DNA of 64,000 nucleotides from an uncultured Prevotellaceae bacterium (GCA_902799905.1 CADCCB010000009.1:18987-82986); one strand, 5' to 3'. Shown: positions 24,568 through 34,115, numbered from the stretch's first letter. Notes: generated by a model not told the origin, from the letters alone. Numbers and translations: made by a program.

Positions 24568-26915
24568 AAATAAGCGTCCATGTTCTGAGCAGCACGGCGA
24601 CCGTCGCCCATAGCGAGAATCACCGTTGCACCTCCGCGAACGATGTCACCGCCGGCAAAAATCTCCTTTCGGCTTGACTGCATCTCCTCGCTGACGGCAA
24701 TGGTGTTCTTGCGACCCAGTTCGAGACCCTCAATAGACTTAGGCACGAGCGGGTTTGGCGATACACCAACAGCCACGATGACCTGATCGACATCAAGCGT
24801 CAAGGTCTTACCCTCCACGGGAACGGGGCTGCGGCGGCCAGAGGCATCCGGCTCACCAAGTTCCATCACCTGCAGAACGGCCTGCTTGACAGCACCCGTC
24901 TCATCAGCGATGTACTCGATAGGATTGTGGAGCGTGAGGAAGTTGATGCCTTCCTCTTTAGCGTGCTTCACCTCTTCGAGACGGGCAGGCATCTCCACCT
25001 CAGAACGGCGATAGACAAGCGTTACCTCGGCACCCAGACGCTTGGCTGTACGGCATGAGTCCATAGCGGTGTTGCCACCACCAACCACGAGCACGCTCTT
25101 GGCAGGGTTCAGCGGGGTATCGGTCTTGGGGTTAGCAGCATCCATCAGGTTCACACGGGTGAGATACTCGTTGGAGGACATGATGTTGATACTGTTCTCA
25201 CCAGGGATATTCATGAAGTTGGGCAGACCGGCACCAGAGCCTACGAAGATGCCCTTGAAGCCTTGCTTCTCCAAGGTCTCCACGCTGATGGTCTTACCAA
25301 CAATCACGTCGGTCTGGAAGTGAACACCCATCTTGGCAAGATTCTCGATTTCTACATCAACGATCTTATTGGGTAGACGGAATTCGGGGATACCGTACTT
25401 CAGCACACCGCCAATCTCGTGTAAGGCCTCGAAGACATACACGTCGTAGCCCTTCTTCACCATATCACCTGCGAACGAGAGTCCGGCAGGGCCAGAGCCA
25501 ACGACGGCAATCTTGATGCCGTTGGCAGGTGCAATCTCAGGCAGACTGATGTTGCCGCTCTCGCGCTCGAAGTCGGCTGCGAAGCGCTCCAGATAGCCGA
25601 TAGCCACAGCGGGCTCGTTCATCTTTAGATGGATACATTTGCTCTCGCATTGCTTCTCCTGAGGGCATACACGTCCGCAGACAGCGGGTAGGGCAGAAGT
25701 GTTTTTCAGCACCTTGGCAGCAGCCAAGAACTGTCCGCGCTCGATGTTCTTGATGAACGACGGGATATTGATGTTCACGGGACAGCCCTCTACACAAGTA
25801 GGCTTGGCGCAGTCCAGACAACGCTTGGCTTCGGTCATGGCCATCTCCTTGGTGAGGCCGATATTAACTTCCTCTGTACGAGTGGTAGCACGATATACGG
25901 GGTCGAGTTCGGGCATCACCACACGCTCAATCTGCGTGCGCTCCTTCGGCTTCATGGAAGCACGAAGTTCCTTACGCCACTCTGCGTCGCGATCAGTCAA
26001 GACATCAATCGTATCGTTGGTAGGATCAGCATCCATTACGACATCGGTGGTCTTCTCGCTTGTTGCGACTGAGTCGCAACATACTGAATCTAGATGCTCC
26101 TCATAGTGAGCCAGTTCTTCCTGCTCCTCACGCTTGAAGGTTCCCATGCGCTTGAACATCTCGTCCCAGTCAACCAGGGCTCCGTCAAATTCAGGACCGT
26201 CGATGCAGACGAACTTGGTCTTGCCTCCGATGGTGAGTCGGCAGGCGCCACACATTCCCGTACCATCGACCATGATGGTGTTCAGCGATACCTCGCAGGG
26301 GATGTTATGCTTCTGGGCGGTGAGGTTCGAGAACTTCATCATGATGGGAGGGCCAATGGCGAATACTTTGTCCACATGAGGCTCCTGCTCGATGAATTTC
26401 TCAATACCAACGGTCACCACGCCTTTTTCGCCGTAACTGCCGTCATCGGTCATGATGATAACCTCGTCTGAACTCTCGCGTACCTTATCTTCAAGGATAA
26501 TCAGGTCCTTCGAACGTCCAGCCATCACAGACAGCACACGGTTGCCTGCGGCCTTCAGGGCCTGAATGATGGGCAGCATGGGAGCGACGCCCAGTCCACC
26601 ACCGGCACATACCACGGTGCCGTAGTTCTCAATCTTGGTGGGATTGCCCAGCGGGCCTACCACGTCTGTCACATAATCGCCCACATTCAGGGCGCAGAGT
26701 TTCTTCGATGAGAGTCCCACCATCTGCACAACCAGTGTGATAGTGCCCTTCTCGATGTCGGCGGCAGCAATGGTCAGCGGCATGCGTTCACCTTTCTTTC
26801 CGACGCGTACAATGACGAAGTTACCCGCCTTGCGGCTCTTGGCAATCAGCGGAGCCTCAATCTCAAAAAGGAAGACCTTTTCAGAGAACTGCTCCTTTCT
26901 TATAATCTTGTTCAT
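24555..26915 (-). CDS. Fused Nfn-like transhydrogenase (PyrK-like + GltD-like)
   Basis: A 786-aa fusion. Residues about 1-275 form a PyrK/NfnA-like NAD(P)H-FAD reductase with a [2Fe-2S] motif (GMCGACRLTIGG.., then FVCIDGPEFDG). Residues about 325-786 match GltD/NfnB, with two 4Fe-4S motifs (CLDCAKPTCVEGCP and CGRVCPQEKQCESKC), the FAD motif GSGPAGLSFAGD and the NADP motif GGGNTAMDS. Such fusions are usual in Bacteroidales and often named glutamate synthase small chain, but the layout equals NfnAB, which couples ferredoxin, NADH and NADPH. The linker (about 280-320) contains an in-frame palindrome. No glutamate synthase large subunit is nearby. Confidence 0.88.
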   Translation of the reverse strand: MNKIIRKEQFSEKVFLFEIEAPLIAKSRKAGNFVIVRVGKKGERMPLTIAAADIEKGTITLVVQMVGLSSKKLCALNVGDYVTDVVGPLGNPTKIENYGTVVCAGGGLGVAPMLPIIQALKAAGNRVLSVMAGRSKDLIILEDKVRESSDEVIIMTDDGSYGEKGVVTVGIEKFIEQEPHVDKVFAIGPPIMMKFSNLTAQKHNIPCEVSLNTIMVDGTGMCGACRLTIGGKTKFVCIDGPEFDGALVDWDEMFKRMGTFKREEQEELAHYEEHLDSVCCDSVATSEKTTDVVMDADPTNDTIDVLTDRDAEWRKELRASMKPKERTQIERVVMPELDPVYRATTRTEEVNIGLTKEMAMTEAKRCLDCAKPTCVEGCPVNINIPSFIKNIERGQFLAAAKVLKNTSALPAVCGRVCPQEKQCESKCIHLKMNEPAVAIGYLERFAADFERESGNISLPEIAPANGIKIAVVGSGPAGLSFAGDMVKKGYDVYVFEALHEIGGVLKYGIPEFRLPNKIVDVEIENLAKMGVHFQTDVIVGKTISVETLEKQGFKGIFVGSGAGLPNFMNIPGENSINIMSSNEYLTRVNLMDAANPKTDTPLNPAKSVLVVGGGNTAMDSCRTAKRLGAEVTLVYRRSEVEMPARLEEVKHAKEEGINFLTLHNPIEYIADETGAVKQAVLQVMELGEPDASGRRSPVPVEGKTLTLDVDQVIVAVGVSPNPLVPKSIEGLELGRKNTIAVSEEMQSSRKEIFAGGDIVRGGATVILAMGDGRRAAQNMDAYLSEK
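26062..26080. repeat. In-frame palindrome in the Nfn-like gene
   Basis: GTTGCGAC, loop TGA, GTCGCAAC: perfect 8-bp arms. Lies in the linker between the two enzyme halves (residues near CCDSVATS). Core GCGACTGAGTCGC differs by one base from the hairpin in mnmE. Confidence 0.8.
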
Positions 26916-26931
26916 ATCTGTTTAGTGTTGA

Positions 26932-28251
26932 TTAGTCAATGATTTCGAATCCTGTGTAGGGAACGAGGGCTGCAGGAATCTTGATGCCATTCTCCGTCTG
27001 GTTGTTTTCCAACAGGGCAGCAACGATGCGCGGCAGAGCGAGAGCCGAACCGTTGAGCGTGTGACAGAGTTCTGTCTTCTTGGTGTCCTCACGACGATAA
27101 CGGCACTTCAAGCGGTTGGCCTGATATGTGTCGAAGTTTGATACGCTTGATACCTCGAGCCAGCGGCCTTGAGCCTCGCTGTATACTTCGAAGTCGTAGC
27201 AGATGGCGCTCGTGAAACTCTGGTCACCACCACAGAGCAGCAGGATGCGATAGGGCAATTCGAGTTTCTTCAGAAGTCCCTCAACATGCTCCAGCATCTC
27301 TTTGTGGCTCTCCTTCGAGTGCTCAGGCTTGTCGATGCGTACGATCTCAATCTTCGAGAACTCATGCAGGCGGTTCAGACCACGCACATCCTTGCCATAG
27401 GAGCCAGCCTCACGACGGAAGCACTCTGTGTAAGCGCAGTTCTTGATAGGCAGATCCTTCTCATCGAGAATCACGTCACGATAGATATTGGTGACGGGAA
27501 CCTCGGCTGTAGGGATGAGATAGAAGTCGTCTACCTCGCAGTGGTACATCTGGCCCTCCTTGTCAGGCAATTGACCTGTACCGTAACCTGATGCGGCGTT
27601 GACCACTGTGGGCGGCATAATCTCTGTATATCCGCTCTTGTTGGCCTCGGCCAGGAAGAAGTTGATGAGCGCACGCTGCAACTGTGCTCCCTTGCCGATG
27701 TAGACAGGGAATCCTGCGCCTGTGATCTTCACACCCAGGTCAAAGTCGATGAGGTTGTACTTCTTTGCCAGTTCCCAGTGGGGCAGGGGATTTGCGATGC
27801 CCAGCGAGGGATTGACATTCCAGTTGCCCACGGTATCGGCCTCTGTACACTCCTTAAGGTTCGACTTCACCACGTGGTTGTCCTCAGCGGCAGCACCCTC
27901 TGGTACTTCGTCATAGGGGATGTTGGGTATCTGGCAGAGCAGGCGCGTCATCTCTTCTTGTGCGTCGTTCATCTGCTGCTCCAACTGCTTGTTGGTCTCC
28001 TTCATCTCTGAGACTTTAGCCTTGATGGACTCAGCCTCTTCTTTCTTGCCTTCCTTCATGAGGCCACCAATCTGGGCGGCCATCTTCTTGGCTTCTGACA
28101 GGTTCTGGTCCAACTGCTGCTGAGCCTCACGACGGCGTTTGTCTACGGCCAGCACTTCATCGATGGCTTCGCGAGCCCCTTTGAAGTGCTTCTTCTCCAA
28201 ACCGCGAATCACGCGGTCGGTTTCCTCTGTAATGAGTTTAAGTGTAAGCAT
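26932..28251 (-). CDS. serS: Seryl-tRNA synthetase
   Basis: Class II aminoacyl-tRNA synthetase, 439 aa. The N-terminal about 110 residues form the long coiled-coil arm that binds the tRNA variable arm. Motif 2 (YTECFRREAGSYGKDVRGLNRLHEF region) and motif 3 (NGSALALPRIVAALLENNQ) are intact, and the TAEVPVTN serine-binding segment is present. It lies 16 nt upstream of the Nfn-like gene and 25 nt downstream of ribE in the same direction. Confidence 0.96.
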   Translation of the reverse strand: MLTLKLITEETDRVIRGLEKKHFKGAREAIDEVLAVDKRRREAQQQLDQNLSEAKKMAAQIGGLMKEGKKEEAESIKAKVSEMKETNKQLEQQMNDAQEEMTRLLCQIPNIPYDEVPEGAAAEDNHVVKSNLKECTEADTVGNWNVNPSLGIANPLPHWELAKKYNLIDFDLGVKITGAGFPVYIGKGAQLQRALINFFLAEANKSGYTEIMPPTVVNAASGYGTGQLPDKEGQMYHCEVDDFYLIPTAEVPVTNIYRDVILDEKDLPIKNCAYTECFRREAGSYGKDVRGLNRLHEFSKIEIVRIDKPEHSKESHKEMLEHVEGLLKKLELPYRILLLCGGDQSFTSAICYDFEVYSEAQGRWLEVSSVSNFDTYQANRLKCRYRREDTKKTELCHTLNGSALALPRIVAALLENNQTENGIKIPAALVPYTGFEIID

Positions 28252-28276
28252 GATGATATATTATGTTTTTATGATT

Positions 28277-28876
28277 TTACAATTGCTGCAGGCGTGCAAT
28301 ATATTTGCCAAGGATGTCGAACTCAATGTTAACCACCGTTCCAACATGGATGTCCTGAAAGTTGGTGTGCTCCATTGTGTAGGGGATGATAGCCACCTGG
28401 AAGGAGTTGGCAGTAGGGTTGCAAACGGTGAGCGACACACCATTGACGGTAACTGAGCCTTTGTCGACGGTGAAATAGCCGTGACGTGCCATCTCTGGGT
28501 TCTCGGGGTATTCGAAGGTGAAATAGGTGGAACCATTGGCATCTTCTGTTGCCGTGCAGGTGGCAGTTTGGTCTACGTGTCCCTGAACGATGTGTCCGTC
28601 CAGTCGTCCGTTCATCAGCATGGAGCGTTCCACGTTGACTTTGTCTCCCACGCGCAACAGTCCGAGGTTGGTTCGTTCCAGCGTCTCCTTCATAGCCGTT
28701 ACCACGTAGTTTTGGCCCTCGATGCTGACCACGGTGAGGCATACGCCGTTGTGGGCCACGCTCTGGTCGATGCGCAGTTCGCTAGTGAACGAACAGGTGA
28801 GCGTGAAGTCTATGTTGTCCCTGTCGTGGCGTATATCGACGACGGTGGCAAATTCTTCTATAATTCCAGAAAACAT
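28277..28876 (-). CDS. ribE: Riboflavin synthase (alpha subunit)
   Basis: Converts two 6,7-dimethyl-8-ribityllumazine molecules to riboflavin. The 199-aa protein shows the internal duplication typical of the family: two beta barrels, with MFSGIIEEFATV, VAHNGVCLTVV, GHIVQGHVDQTATC in the first, and GSVTVNGVSLTV plus the IPYTMEHTNF segment in the second. No FMN riboswitch consensus is visible upstream, although the upstream region (28877-29138) is long and looks structured. Flavin supply fits the flavoproteins elsewhere in the window (Rnf, Nfn-like). Confidence 0.95.
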   Translation of the reverse strand: MFSGIIEEFATVVDIRHDRDNIDFTLTCSFTSELRIDQSVAHNGVCLTVVSIEGQNYVVTAMKETLERTNLGLLRVGDKVNVERSMLMNGRLDGHIVQGHVDQTATCTATEDANGSTYFTFEYPENPEMARHGYFTVDKGSVTVNGVSLTVCNPTANSFQVAIIPYTMEHTNFQDIHVGTVVNIEFDILGKYIARLQQL

Positions 28877-29138
28877 TTTTCTTAACTCCTAATTCTTAAT
28901 CGGCTTGCCGATAACTCTTAATTCTTATATCTTAATTCTTAATTCAAAAAGCGGGGCCGCCAGAGTGATGTGATGAAAACTCCTTTATCACAGGTTGGGG
29001 GCGCTCTCCGTCTTTGTAATCCACCGGCATTCGTGATTTGATGCTTGGTTAGTGGCCCGCCATTGACAAGAGAAGACAGCCCTGGTTTTCAACGAAATTT
29101 GATGAGTATCCCGATCGAACCGAGACGGCCCCTTTTCT
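28877..29138. other. Intergenic region with tandem repeats and a possibly structured element
   Basis: 28880-28945 holds degenerate copies of TTAATTCTTAA. 28950-29085 contains GC-rich inverted pairs: near its two ends GCGGGGCC and GGCCCGC can pair with one bulge, and GTGATGAAA..TTTATCAC (about 28970-28991) can form a hairpin. On the minus strand the outer stem is followed by a T run just before the repeats. No gene call is convincing; short protein-like frames occur on the minus strand. Confidence 0.4.
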
Positions 29139-32100
29139 TTATTCTATTATCTCATATTCATCTGTATCTTCTTTTTGCTTCTTTTCCCGATATTGCTCGG
29201 GCGACATTTTCAGTTTTATGGTGAACGCCAGTTCAAACTGGTCGCGGTCGGTGAAGCCAGTCATCTGACATATCTCGTCAACGGATTTTTCGGTCTCTTC
29301 CAGGAACTCGCGTGCCTTGGATATGCGGAAGTCGTTGAGGAACTGCCGTGGCGACTTGTCGGCAATGGCTTTGAGTTCCTCAATAAACTCTGCACGGCTC
29401 ATGTCCGTGGATTCCGTCATCTCATCCTCGCTGGCGTTAGGATCGCTGTAGTGGTTGTCAAGCCATGTCATGAGTTGCACCATGAAAGTGTAGCCGCTCT
29501 TGCGGTGGATGAGCATCGGGTCTTGCTCGAACTCATCGTGGCCGCTCCCAGTCATCTTGTTCTGAGGATGGTTGATTCTGCTGAGTTTGCGCTTGATTTG
29601 GTTCTGTCGCAAGAAGAGCAGCCAGATGCAAAGAATAATGGCACCGATGATGTAGAGCCAGATGGACAGTGACGAGTGGAAGAACGACGATGGTACGACG
29701 ATTTCTATCTCCAACTGGTCTTTCATCTCGGGTGACTCCTGCAGGAAAGCCTGCACAATCAGTCGGTAAGTGCCTCCTGGCAGGTTGTAGTAGGTGGCCG
29801 TCCGGCTCTTGTCGCTGTATCGCCATTCGTCTTCGTATCCTTCGAGCATGTACTGGTAGTGTACGCGATGCTGTAGGCGATAGTCGAGCGATGCGAATCG
29901 GAACTTGATTTCCGACGGTCTCTTCTTCAGCACCACCTTGCGGGCTTCAGGCACGTAGTAATCGAAGTCGTCGGTGAATCGTGGACTCTGCAGCACACCG
30001 TCCATCCAGAAGTCTGTAAGGTGCAATTTAAGCATCGATCCTGCCGTTGTCTTCAGTTTTTCCTGGTCGATGATGTAATAGCCGTTGAGTGTACCGAAGA
30101 GTATTCTGCCGTCAGGGAGTGTGATGGCCGATGACTCCGAGCACATGGTCTCATCGACACCCTCAAGTCTCGAATAGGTAGAGATAATGCGCTTCTCACG
30201 GTTGAACGAGCATATCATATAGTCGGTGGAGAACCACAAAGAGCCGTTTTTGTCGAACGTGATGCTCTTGACTCCGTCAGAAGGCAGACCGTCACTAACA
30301 CCGAAGTTCTCGAAGAGTATGTGTCCCTGACTGTCCTTGCCTATTTCGTGTGACAGACCACCGCTGTTGGTGCCTAGCCAGATGGTGCCCAGCGAGTCGG
30401 TGTTCATGCATACGATGTCGTGCGAGCGCATAATCATGTCTGGCTTCTCGTAAGAAGGTTCCATCTTGGCGGCTGTGATGTCGTTGCCTTTTTTCGTTAG
30501 CAGAAGCAGTCCGTCGGTTGTTCCAGCCCATACTGTGCCCTCTCGGTCGATGGCTATGGCGCGAACCTTGCGGAAGGCCGACTGCGGATAGCCGGTTATC
30601 TCGTCGGCGCGGATGAAGCGTTCGCTACCCTTGGGCATCATGTTGACACCGCCGCCGTAGGTGGCCACCCAGATGTTGCCCTCGGCATCTTCCACGGTCT
30701 GATAGGCGTGGTTATCGCCAAGCGAGTGTTCATCGCTGTCGTCGTGGCAGTAGTTGCGAATGTTATAGCCACTGCCTGTATGCGTCATTTTGAAAAGGCC
30801 GTTGTCTTTCGACGATAGCCAGATGTTGCCCTTGCTGTCGGTAGAGATGCCGTAGATGCGGCCTATCTGCCGACCTTGACTGTCGCTTGATATCTCCTGT
30901 TTGCTACCGTCGTCACCAATAAGGAAGAGAGCGCCTTTCTTGTTGCCAATGAGCAAGGAGTGCCGCTGCTTATCGTAGAACATGGCGCGTATCTCGTTGC
31001 TGAGCGTCGAGGCATCGTTGACCACCAGTTGGCGTCTCTCAATGATGTTCTTTAAGATTTCTAGTTTCTCCAGTCCTTGCCGGCTGGTCGATTCCCATAC
31101 CACTCCCTCCTTGAGTTCTAGGAAGGCATAGACCGTGTTGGAGAGGCTCCATTCGCTCTCCGGCGAGTTATAGAAGTACCGGAACTGGTCGGTCTCTCTG
31201 TCGTAGTAACCGTAGCCACCGTGGTTCAGTCGAGCCCATACCGTACCCTCTACCTCATTGAATTCTCCGCCGTAGCCGTCGTAGTCGGGAAACTTGACTT
31301 CTTGTACGAACATCTTCTCCTTCATGGTCTTGGGATCCAAGTAACACACGCCGACCCGTGTGTCAGAGAACCATATCAGGCCGTGCGAGTCGGCAAACAC
31401 TCTGTTGATGGGCTCTCCAGTGGCCCTCAGTTGTTGCGGTTCCTGTCCATAAGCAAATGCAACGATCTTGCCAGATTCGGTGCCGGCATAGATATTGAAA
31501 CCGTCGGAGAAGATGCTGTTGATATGTTCGTCAAGGAAGTAGCCCTTGCGCTCCACGCTCAGGTTTTCTACATCCATGCGGTGTATGCCTTGGTCGGTGG
31601 CCAGCCAGATGTCGTTCTGATAGCCCTCTGCCATGTCTGTCACCTTCAGTTCGCTGGTCGTGACGAGTTGTGCTTTCAGACCTTGATTGTCCAAACGCAG
31701 TTTGTAGATACCCACGCCGTCGACCACTGCCAGCACATCGCCGTTGCTGATGACGGTTAGGGGAATGCTAATTTGGAAATCCTCGCTGCCTGCTATACCT
31801 TCGAATGGATTGATGATGCGGTCTTCGCTGCGCTTCATGACGAAAATGCGATGGTCGTACATATTCATCCATACATTTTGCGACTTGTCGATGGCCAGCG
31901 ACGAGATGCGGTTGTGCAAGTTGGGTATTTGGCTGGTGGCACCAGTCTCGTAGGTGTAGAAATCATAGCCGTCGAAGCGGTTCAGTCCATTCCAGGTGGC
32001 TATCCACAGAAAACCGTAGTCATCCTGACGGATTTTCGATATGGCATTACTGCTCAGTCCGTTGTCGGTGGAGTAGTGCGTGAGCGATGCCTGGAAGGTC

Positions 32101-32183
32101 TGTGCACAAGCATTTCCTGCAACGACGAGTGCCGCCGTTGCAAGTATCGTTGCCAGTATTGCGCTATATCTGTTTCGACCCAT
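29139..32183 (-). CDS. Transmembrane propeller regulator with AraC domain, lacking a kinase
   Basis: A 1014-aa protein built like the sensor of a hybrid two-component system but without its kinase. After a signal peptide come about fourteen two-component-regulator propeller repeats (YGFLWIATWNGLNRFDGYDF, GNIWVATYGGGVN, GTIWLGTNSGGL), a Y_Y_Y domain near residues 745-810 (YQYMLEGYEDEW), one membrane helix (LSIWLYIIGAIILCIWLLFL) and a C-terminal AraC-type helix-turn-helix (SRAEFIEELKAI.., RISKAREFLEET.., GFTDRDQFELAF). No histidine kinase, receiver or phosphoacceptor motif is visible between the helix and the DNA-binding domain. The ATG at 32181-32183 is preferred over an upstream TTG. No glycan-utilisation genes are adjacent. 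Confidence 0.88.
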   Translation of the reverse strand: MGRNRYSAILATILATAALVVAGNACAQTFQASLTHYSTDNGLSSNAISKIRQDDYGFLWIATWNGLNRFDGYDFYTYETGATSQIPNLHNRISSLAIDKSQNVWMNMYDHRIFVMKRSEDRIINPFEGIAGSEDFQISIPLTVISNGDVLAVVDGVGIYKLRLDNQGLKAQLVTTSELKVTDMAEGYQNDIWLATDQGIHRMDVENLSVERKGYFLDEHINSIFSDGFNIYAGTESGKIVAFAYGQEPQQLRATGEPINRVFADSHGLIWFSDTRVGVCYLDPKTMKEKMFVQEVKFPDYDGYGGEFNEVEGTVWARLNHGGYGYYDRETDQFRYFYNSPESEWSLSNTVYAFLELKEGVVWESTSRQGLEKLEILKNIIERRQLVVNDASTLSNEIRAMFYDKQRHSLLIGNKKGALFLIGDDGSKQEISSDSQGRQIGRIYGISTDSKGNIWLSSKDNGLFKMTHTGSGYNIRNYCHDDSDEHSLGDNHAYQTVEDAEGNIWVATYGGGVNMMPKGSERFIRADEITGYPQSAFRKVRAIAIDREGTVWAGTTDGLLLLTKKGNDITAAKMEPSYEKPDMIMRSHDIVCMNTDSLGTIWLGTNSGGLSHEIGKDSQGHILFENFGVSDGLPSDGVKSITFDKNGSLWFSTDYMICSFNREKRIISTYSRLEGVDETMCSESSAITLPDGRILFGTLNGYYIIDQEKLKTTAGSMLKLHLTDFWMDGVLQSPRFTDDFDYYVPEARKVVLKKRPSEIKFRFASLDYRLQHRVHYQYMLEGYEDEWRYSDKSRTATYYNLPGGTYRLIVQAFLQESPEMKDQLEIEIVVPSSFFHSSLSIWLYIIGAIILCIWLLFLRQNQIKRKLSRINHPQNKMTGSGHDEFEQDPMLIHRKSGYTFMVQLMTWLDNHYSDPNASEDEMTESTDMSRAEFIEELKAIADKSPRQFLNDFRISKAREFLEETEKSVDEICQMTGFTDRDQFELAFTIKLKMSPEQYREKKQKEDTDEYEIIE

Positions 32184-32284
32184 CAATTTGCAAGTTTTCT
32201 CTTACGGGCTTCAAAGGTACAAAGAATAGTTCATAGTTAAGAGTCCATAATTCATAGTTGAATTTGTTTTTTTGATTATTTAAC

Positions 32285-32318
32285 AGAAAAGAGGGCAAAT
32301 TCCAAAGAATCAGCCCTC
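32285..32318 (-). terminator. Terminator of gdhA
   Basis: Read on the minus strand: GAGGGC stem (complement of 32313-32318), 16-nt loop, GCCCTC, then TTTTCTGTT. It lies 45 nt after the gdhA stop. A similar stem sequence occurs at 55058-55096. Confidence 0.65.
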
Positions 32319-32362
32319 TCGTATCTTGTCATAGTTCAAACTATGAACCCTTCATTCTGAAC

Positions 32363-33700
32363 TTATACGATGCCCTGAGCCATCATAGCCTTTGCCACCT
32401 TCATGAAGCCTGCCACGTTGGCACCCTTCACGTAGTTGATGTAGCCGTCGGCCTGTGTACCGTACTTCACGCAGTTCTCGTGAATGTCGTTCATGATGCG
32501 CTTCAGGTAGTCGTCAACCTCCTTGGCAGTCCAACTCAGACGCTCAGAGTTCTGCGACATCTCAAGACCAGATACTGACACACCACCAGCGTTAGAAGCC
32601 TTACCAGGAGCGTAGAGGATCTTGGCATCCTGGAAGATCTTGATAGCCTCGGGCAGTGAAGGCATGTTAGCACCCTCGGCAACAGCGATAACGCCGTTGT
32701 TGACCAGAGCCTGAGCCTCGTCGCCGTTGATCTCGTTCTGAGTAGCGCAGGGCAGGGCGATGTCGGCCTTCTCGTACCAAGGACGCTTGCCTTCGTAGTA
32801 CTTGGCTGTAGGATACTCCTCAACATATTCCTTGATACGTCCGCGCTCCACGTTCTTCAACTCCATGATGTAATCGAGTTTTGCGCGATCGATGCCATCG
32901 GGATCGAAGATGTAACCATCAGAGTCTGACATGGTCATGGGGATAGCGCCCAACTGCAGACATTTCTCGGCAGCATACTGAGCCACGTTACCTGCACCAG
33001 AGATCAGCACCTTCTTACCCTTCAACTCGATGCCGCGAGTAGCCAGCATAGAGGTCAGGAAGTAAACGGTACCGTAACCTGTAGCCTCAGGACGAATGAG
33101 TGAGCCACCGAACTGGATGCCCTTACCGGTGAGCACACCCTGGAACTGGTGGGTGAGTTTCTTGTACTGTCCGAACAGGAAGCCAACCTCACGACCACCT
33201 ACGCCGATGTCACCAGCGGGAACGTCCTCGTCTGGACCAATGTGACGATAAAGTTCGTTCATGAAAGCCTGACAGAAACGCATTACCTCTGCGTCGCTCT
33301 TGCCACGGGGAGAGAAGTCGGAACCACCCTTTGCACCACCCATAGGCAGAGTTGTCAGTGAGTTCTTGAAGGTCTGCTCGAAAGCCAGGAACTTCAGAAT
33401 ACCCAGGTTCACAGACTTGTGATAACGGATACCGCCTTTGTACGGGCCGATAGCGTTGTTGTGCTGAATGCGATAACCCATGTTTGTCTGGATGTTACCC
33501 TTGTCGTCGGTCCAAGTAACGCGGAACTCGATGACGCGATCGGGGATGCAAAGACGCTCGATCAGGTTGCTCTTTTCAAACTCGGGGTGCTTGTTGTACT
33601 CCTCCTCAATTGTAGGAAGAACTTGACTCACGGCCTGAATGTACTCCGGCTCATTAGGAAATCTCTGTTTCAGAGTTTCTACAACTTGTGCTGCATTCAT
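32363..33700 (-). CDS. gdhA: NADP-type glutamate dehydrogenase
   Basis: Interconverts 2-oxoglutarate plus ammonia and glutamate. The 445-aa length and motifs match the hexameric NADP-type enzymes: PYKGGIRYHKSVN, LPMGGAKGGSDFSPRGKSD with the catalytic Lys, the DVPAGDIGVGGREVG segment, and the Rossmann segment VLISGAGNVAQYAAEKC. It has its own consensus promoter (33804-33834) and terminator. A main ammonia-assimilation enzyme in Bacteroidales. Confidence 0.96.
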   Translation of the reverse strand: MNAAQVVETLKQRFPNEPEYIQAVSQVLPTIEEEYNKHPEFEKSNLIERLCIPDRVIEFRVTWTDDKGNIQTNMGYRIQHNNAIGPYKGGIRYHKSVNLGILKFLAFEQTFKNSLTTLPMGGAKGGSDFSPRGKSDAEVMRFCQAFMNELYRHIGPDEDVPAGDIGVGGREVGFLFGQYKKLTHQFQGVLTGKGIQFGGSLIRPEATGYGTVYFLTSMLATRGIELKGKKVLISGAGNVAQYAAEKCLQLGAIPMTMSDSDGYIFDPDGIDRAKLDYIMELKNVERGRIKEYVEEYPTAKYYEGKRPWYEKADIALPCATQNEINGDEAQALVNNGVIAVAEGANMPSLPEAIKIFQDAKILYAPGKASNAGGVSVSGLEMSQNSERLSWTAKEVDDYLKRIMNDIHENCVKYGTQADGYINYVKGANVAGFMKVAKAMMAQGIV

Positions 33701-33803
33701 AAATCTTTTACCTTTTTTGTTAATAAATGAACTTATAATATTGGGTTTTGTGTTTGCGCCACCTTTTTTGACTTGAAAGGAGTTGTTGTCCGCTTTCGGG
33801 CTG

Positions 33804-33834
33804 CAAAGTTAAAGCAAAAAATTGAATTAGCAAA
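33804..33834 (-). promoter_or_regulatory. Consensus promoter of gdhA
   Basis: On the minus strand TTTG (complement of 33831-33834), exactly 19 nt, TAACTTTG (complement of 33804-33811). The transcript would have a leader of about 100 nt. The rest of the 433-bp gap 33701-34133 is AT-rich with no gene. Confidence 0.75.
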
Positions 33835-34115
33835 CATTTTATCATTTTTTTTATTAAAAAAGTGTCGTTTTGATAGTCTTTTGCTTAAATTCTTGCTTTA
33901 TGTCAAGACCTGAAGGCTCTGTGTGGGTGTCTATCGGTACATTTTGTTCTTTATTTATATGCCCTTCATAATTTCTTTCGTTCTATATTATATAATAGGT
34001 GTCATATAAAAATACCTTTATAATTATATGCCCCCTGCAAATCCTCTGCATCACTCAAATTGATGCAGAACAGATTTTTTTTTGTTTTTATTCCTGTTTT
34101 TCGAGATATTCTTCG

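Noticed and set aside
24555-26915. Two separate genes (pyrK and gltD)
   Set aside because: One continuous frame without internal stop or ribosome binding site; the fused form is well known in Bacteroidales.
28950-29085. FMN riboswitch upstream of ribE
   Set aside because: None of the conserved blocks (GGGGCAGGGT, GACCGGCGGT, AGCCCGCGA) are visible on the minus strand.
29100-29128. tRNA-like GGTTCGATCGGG sequence, possible tRNA or attachment site
   Set aside because: The rest of a tRNA cloverleaf (acceptor stem, anticodon arm) cannot be built around it.
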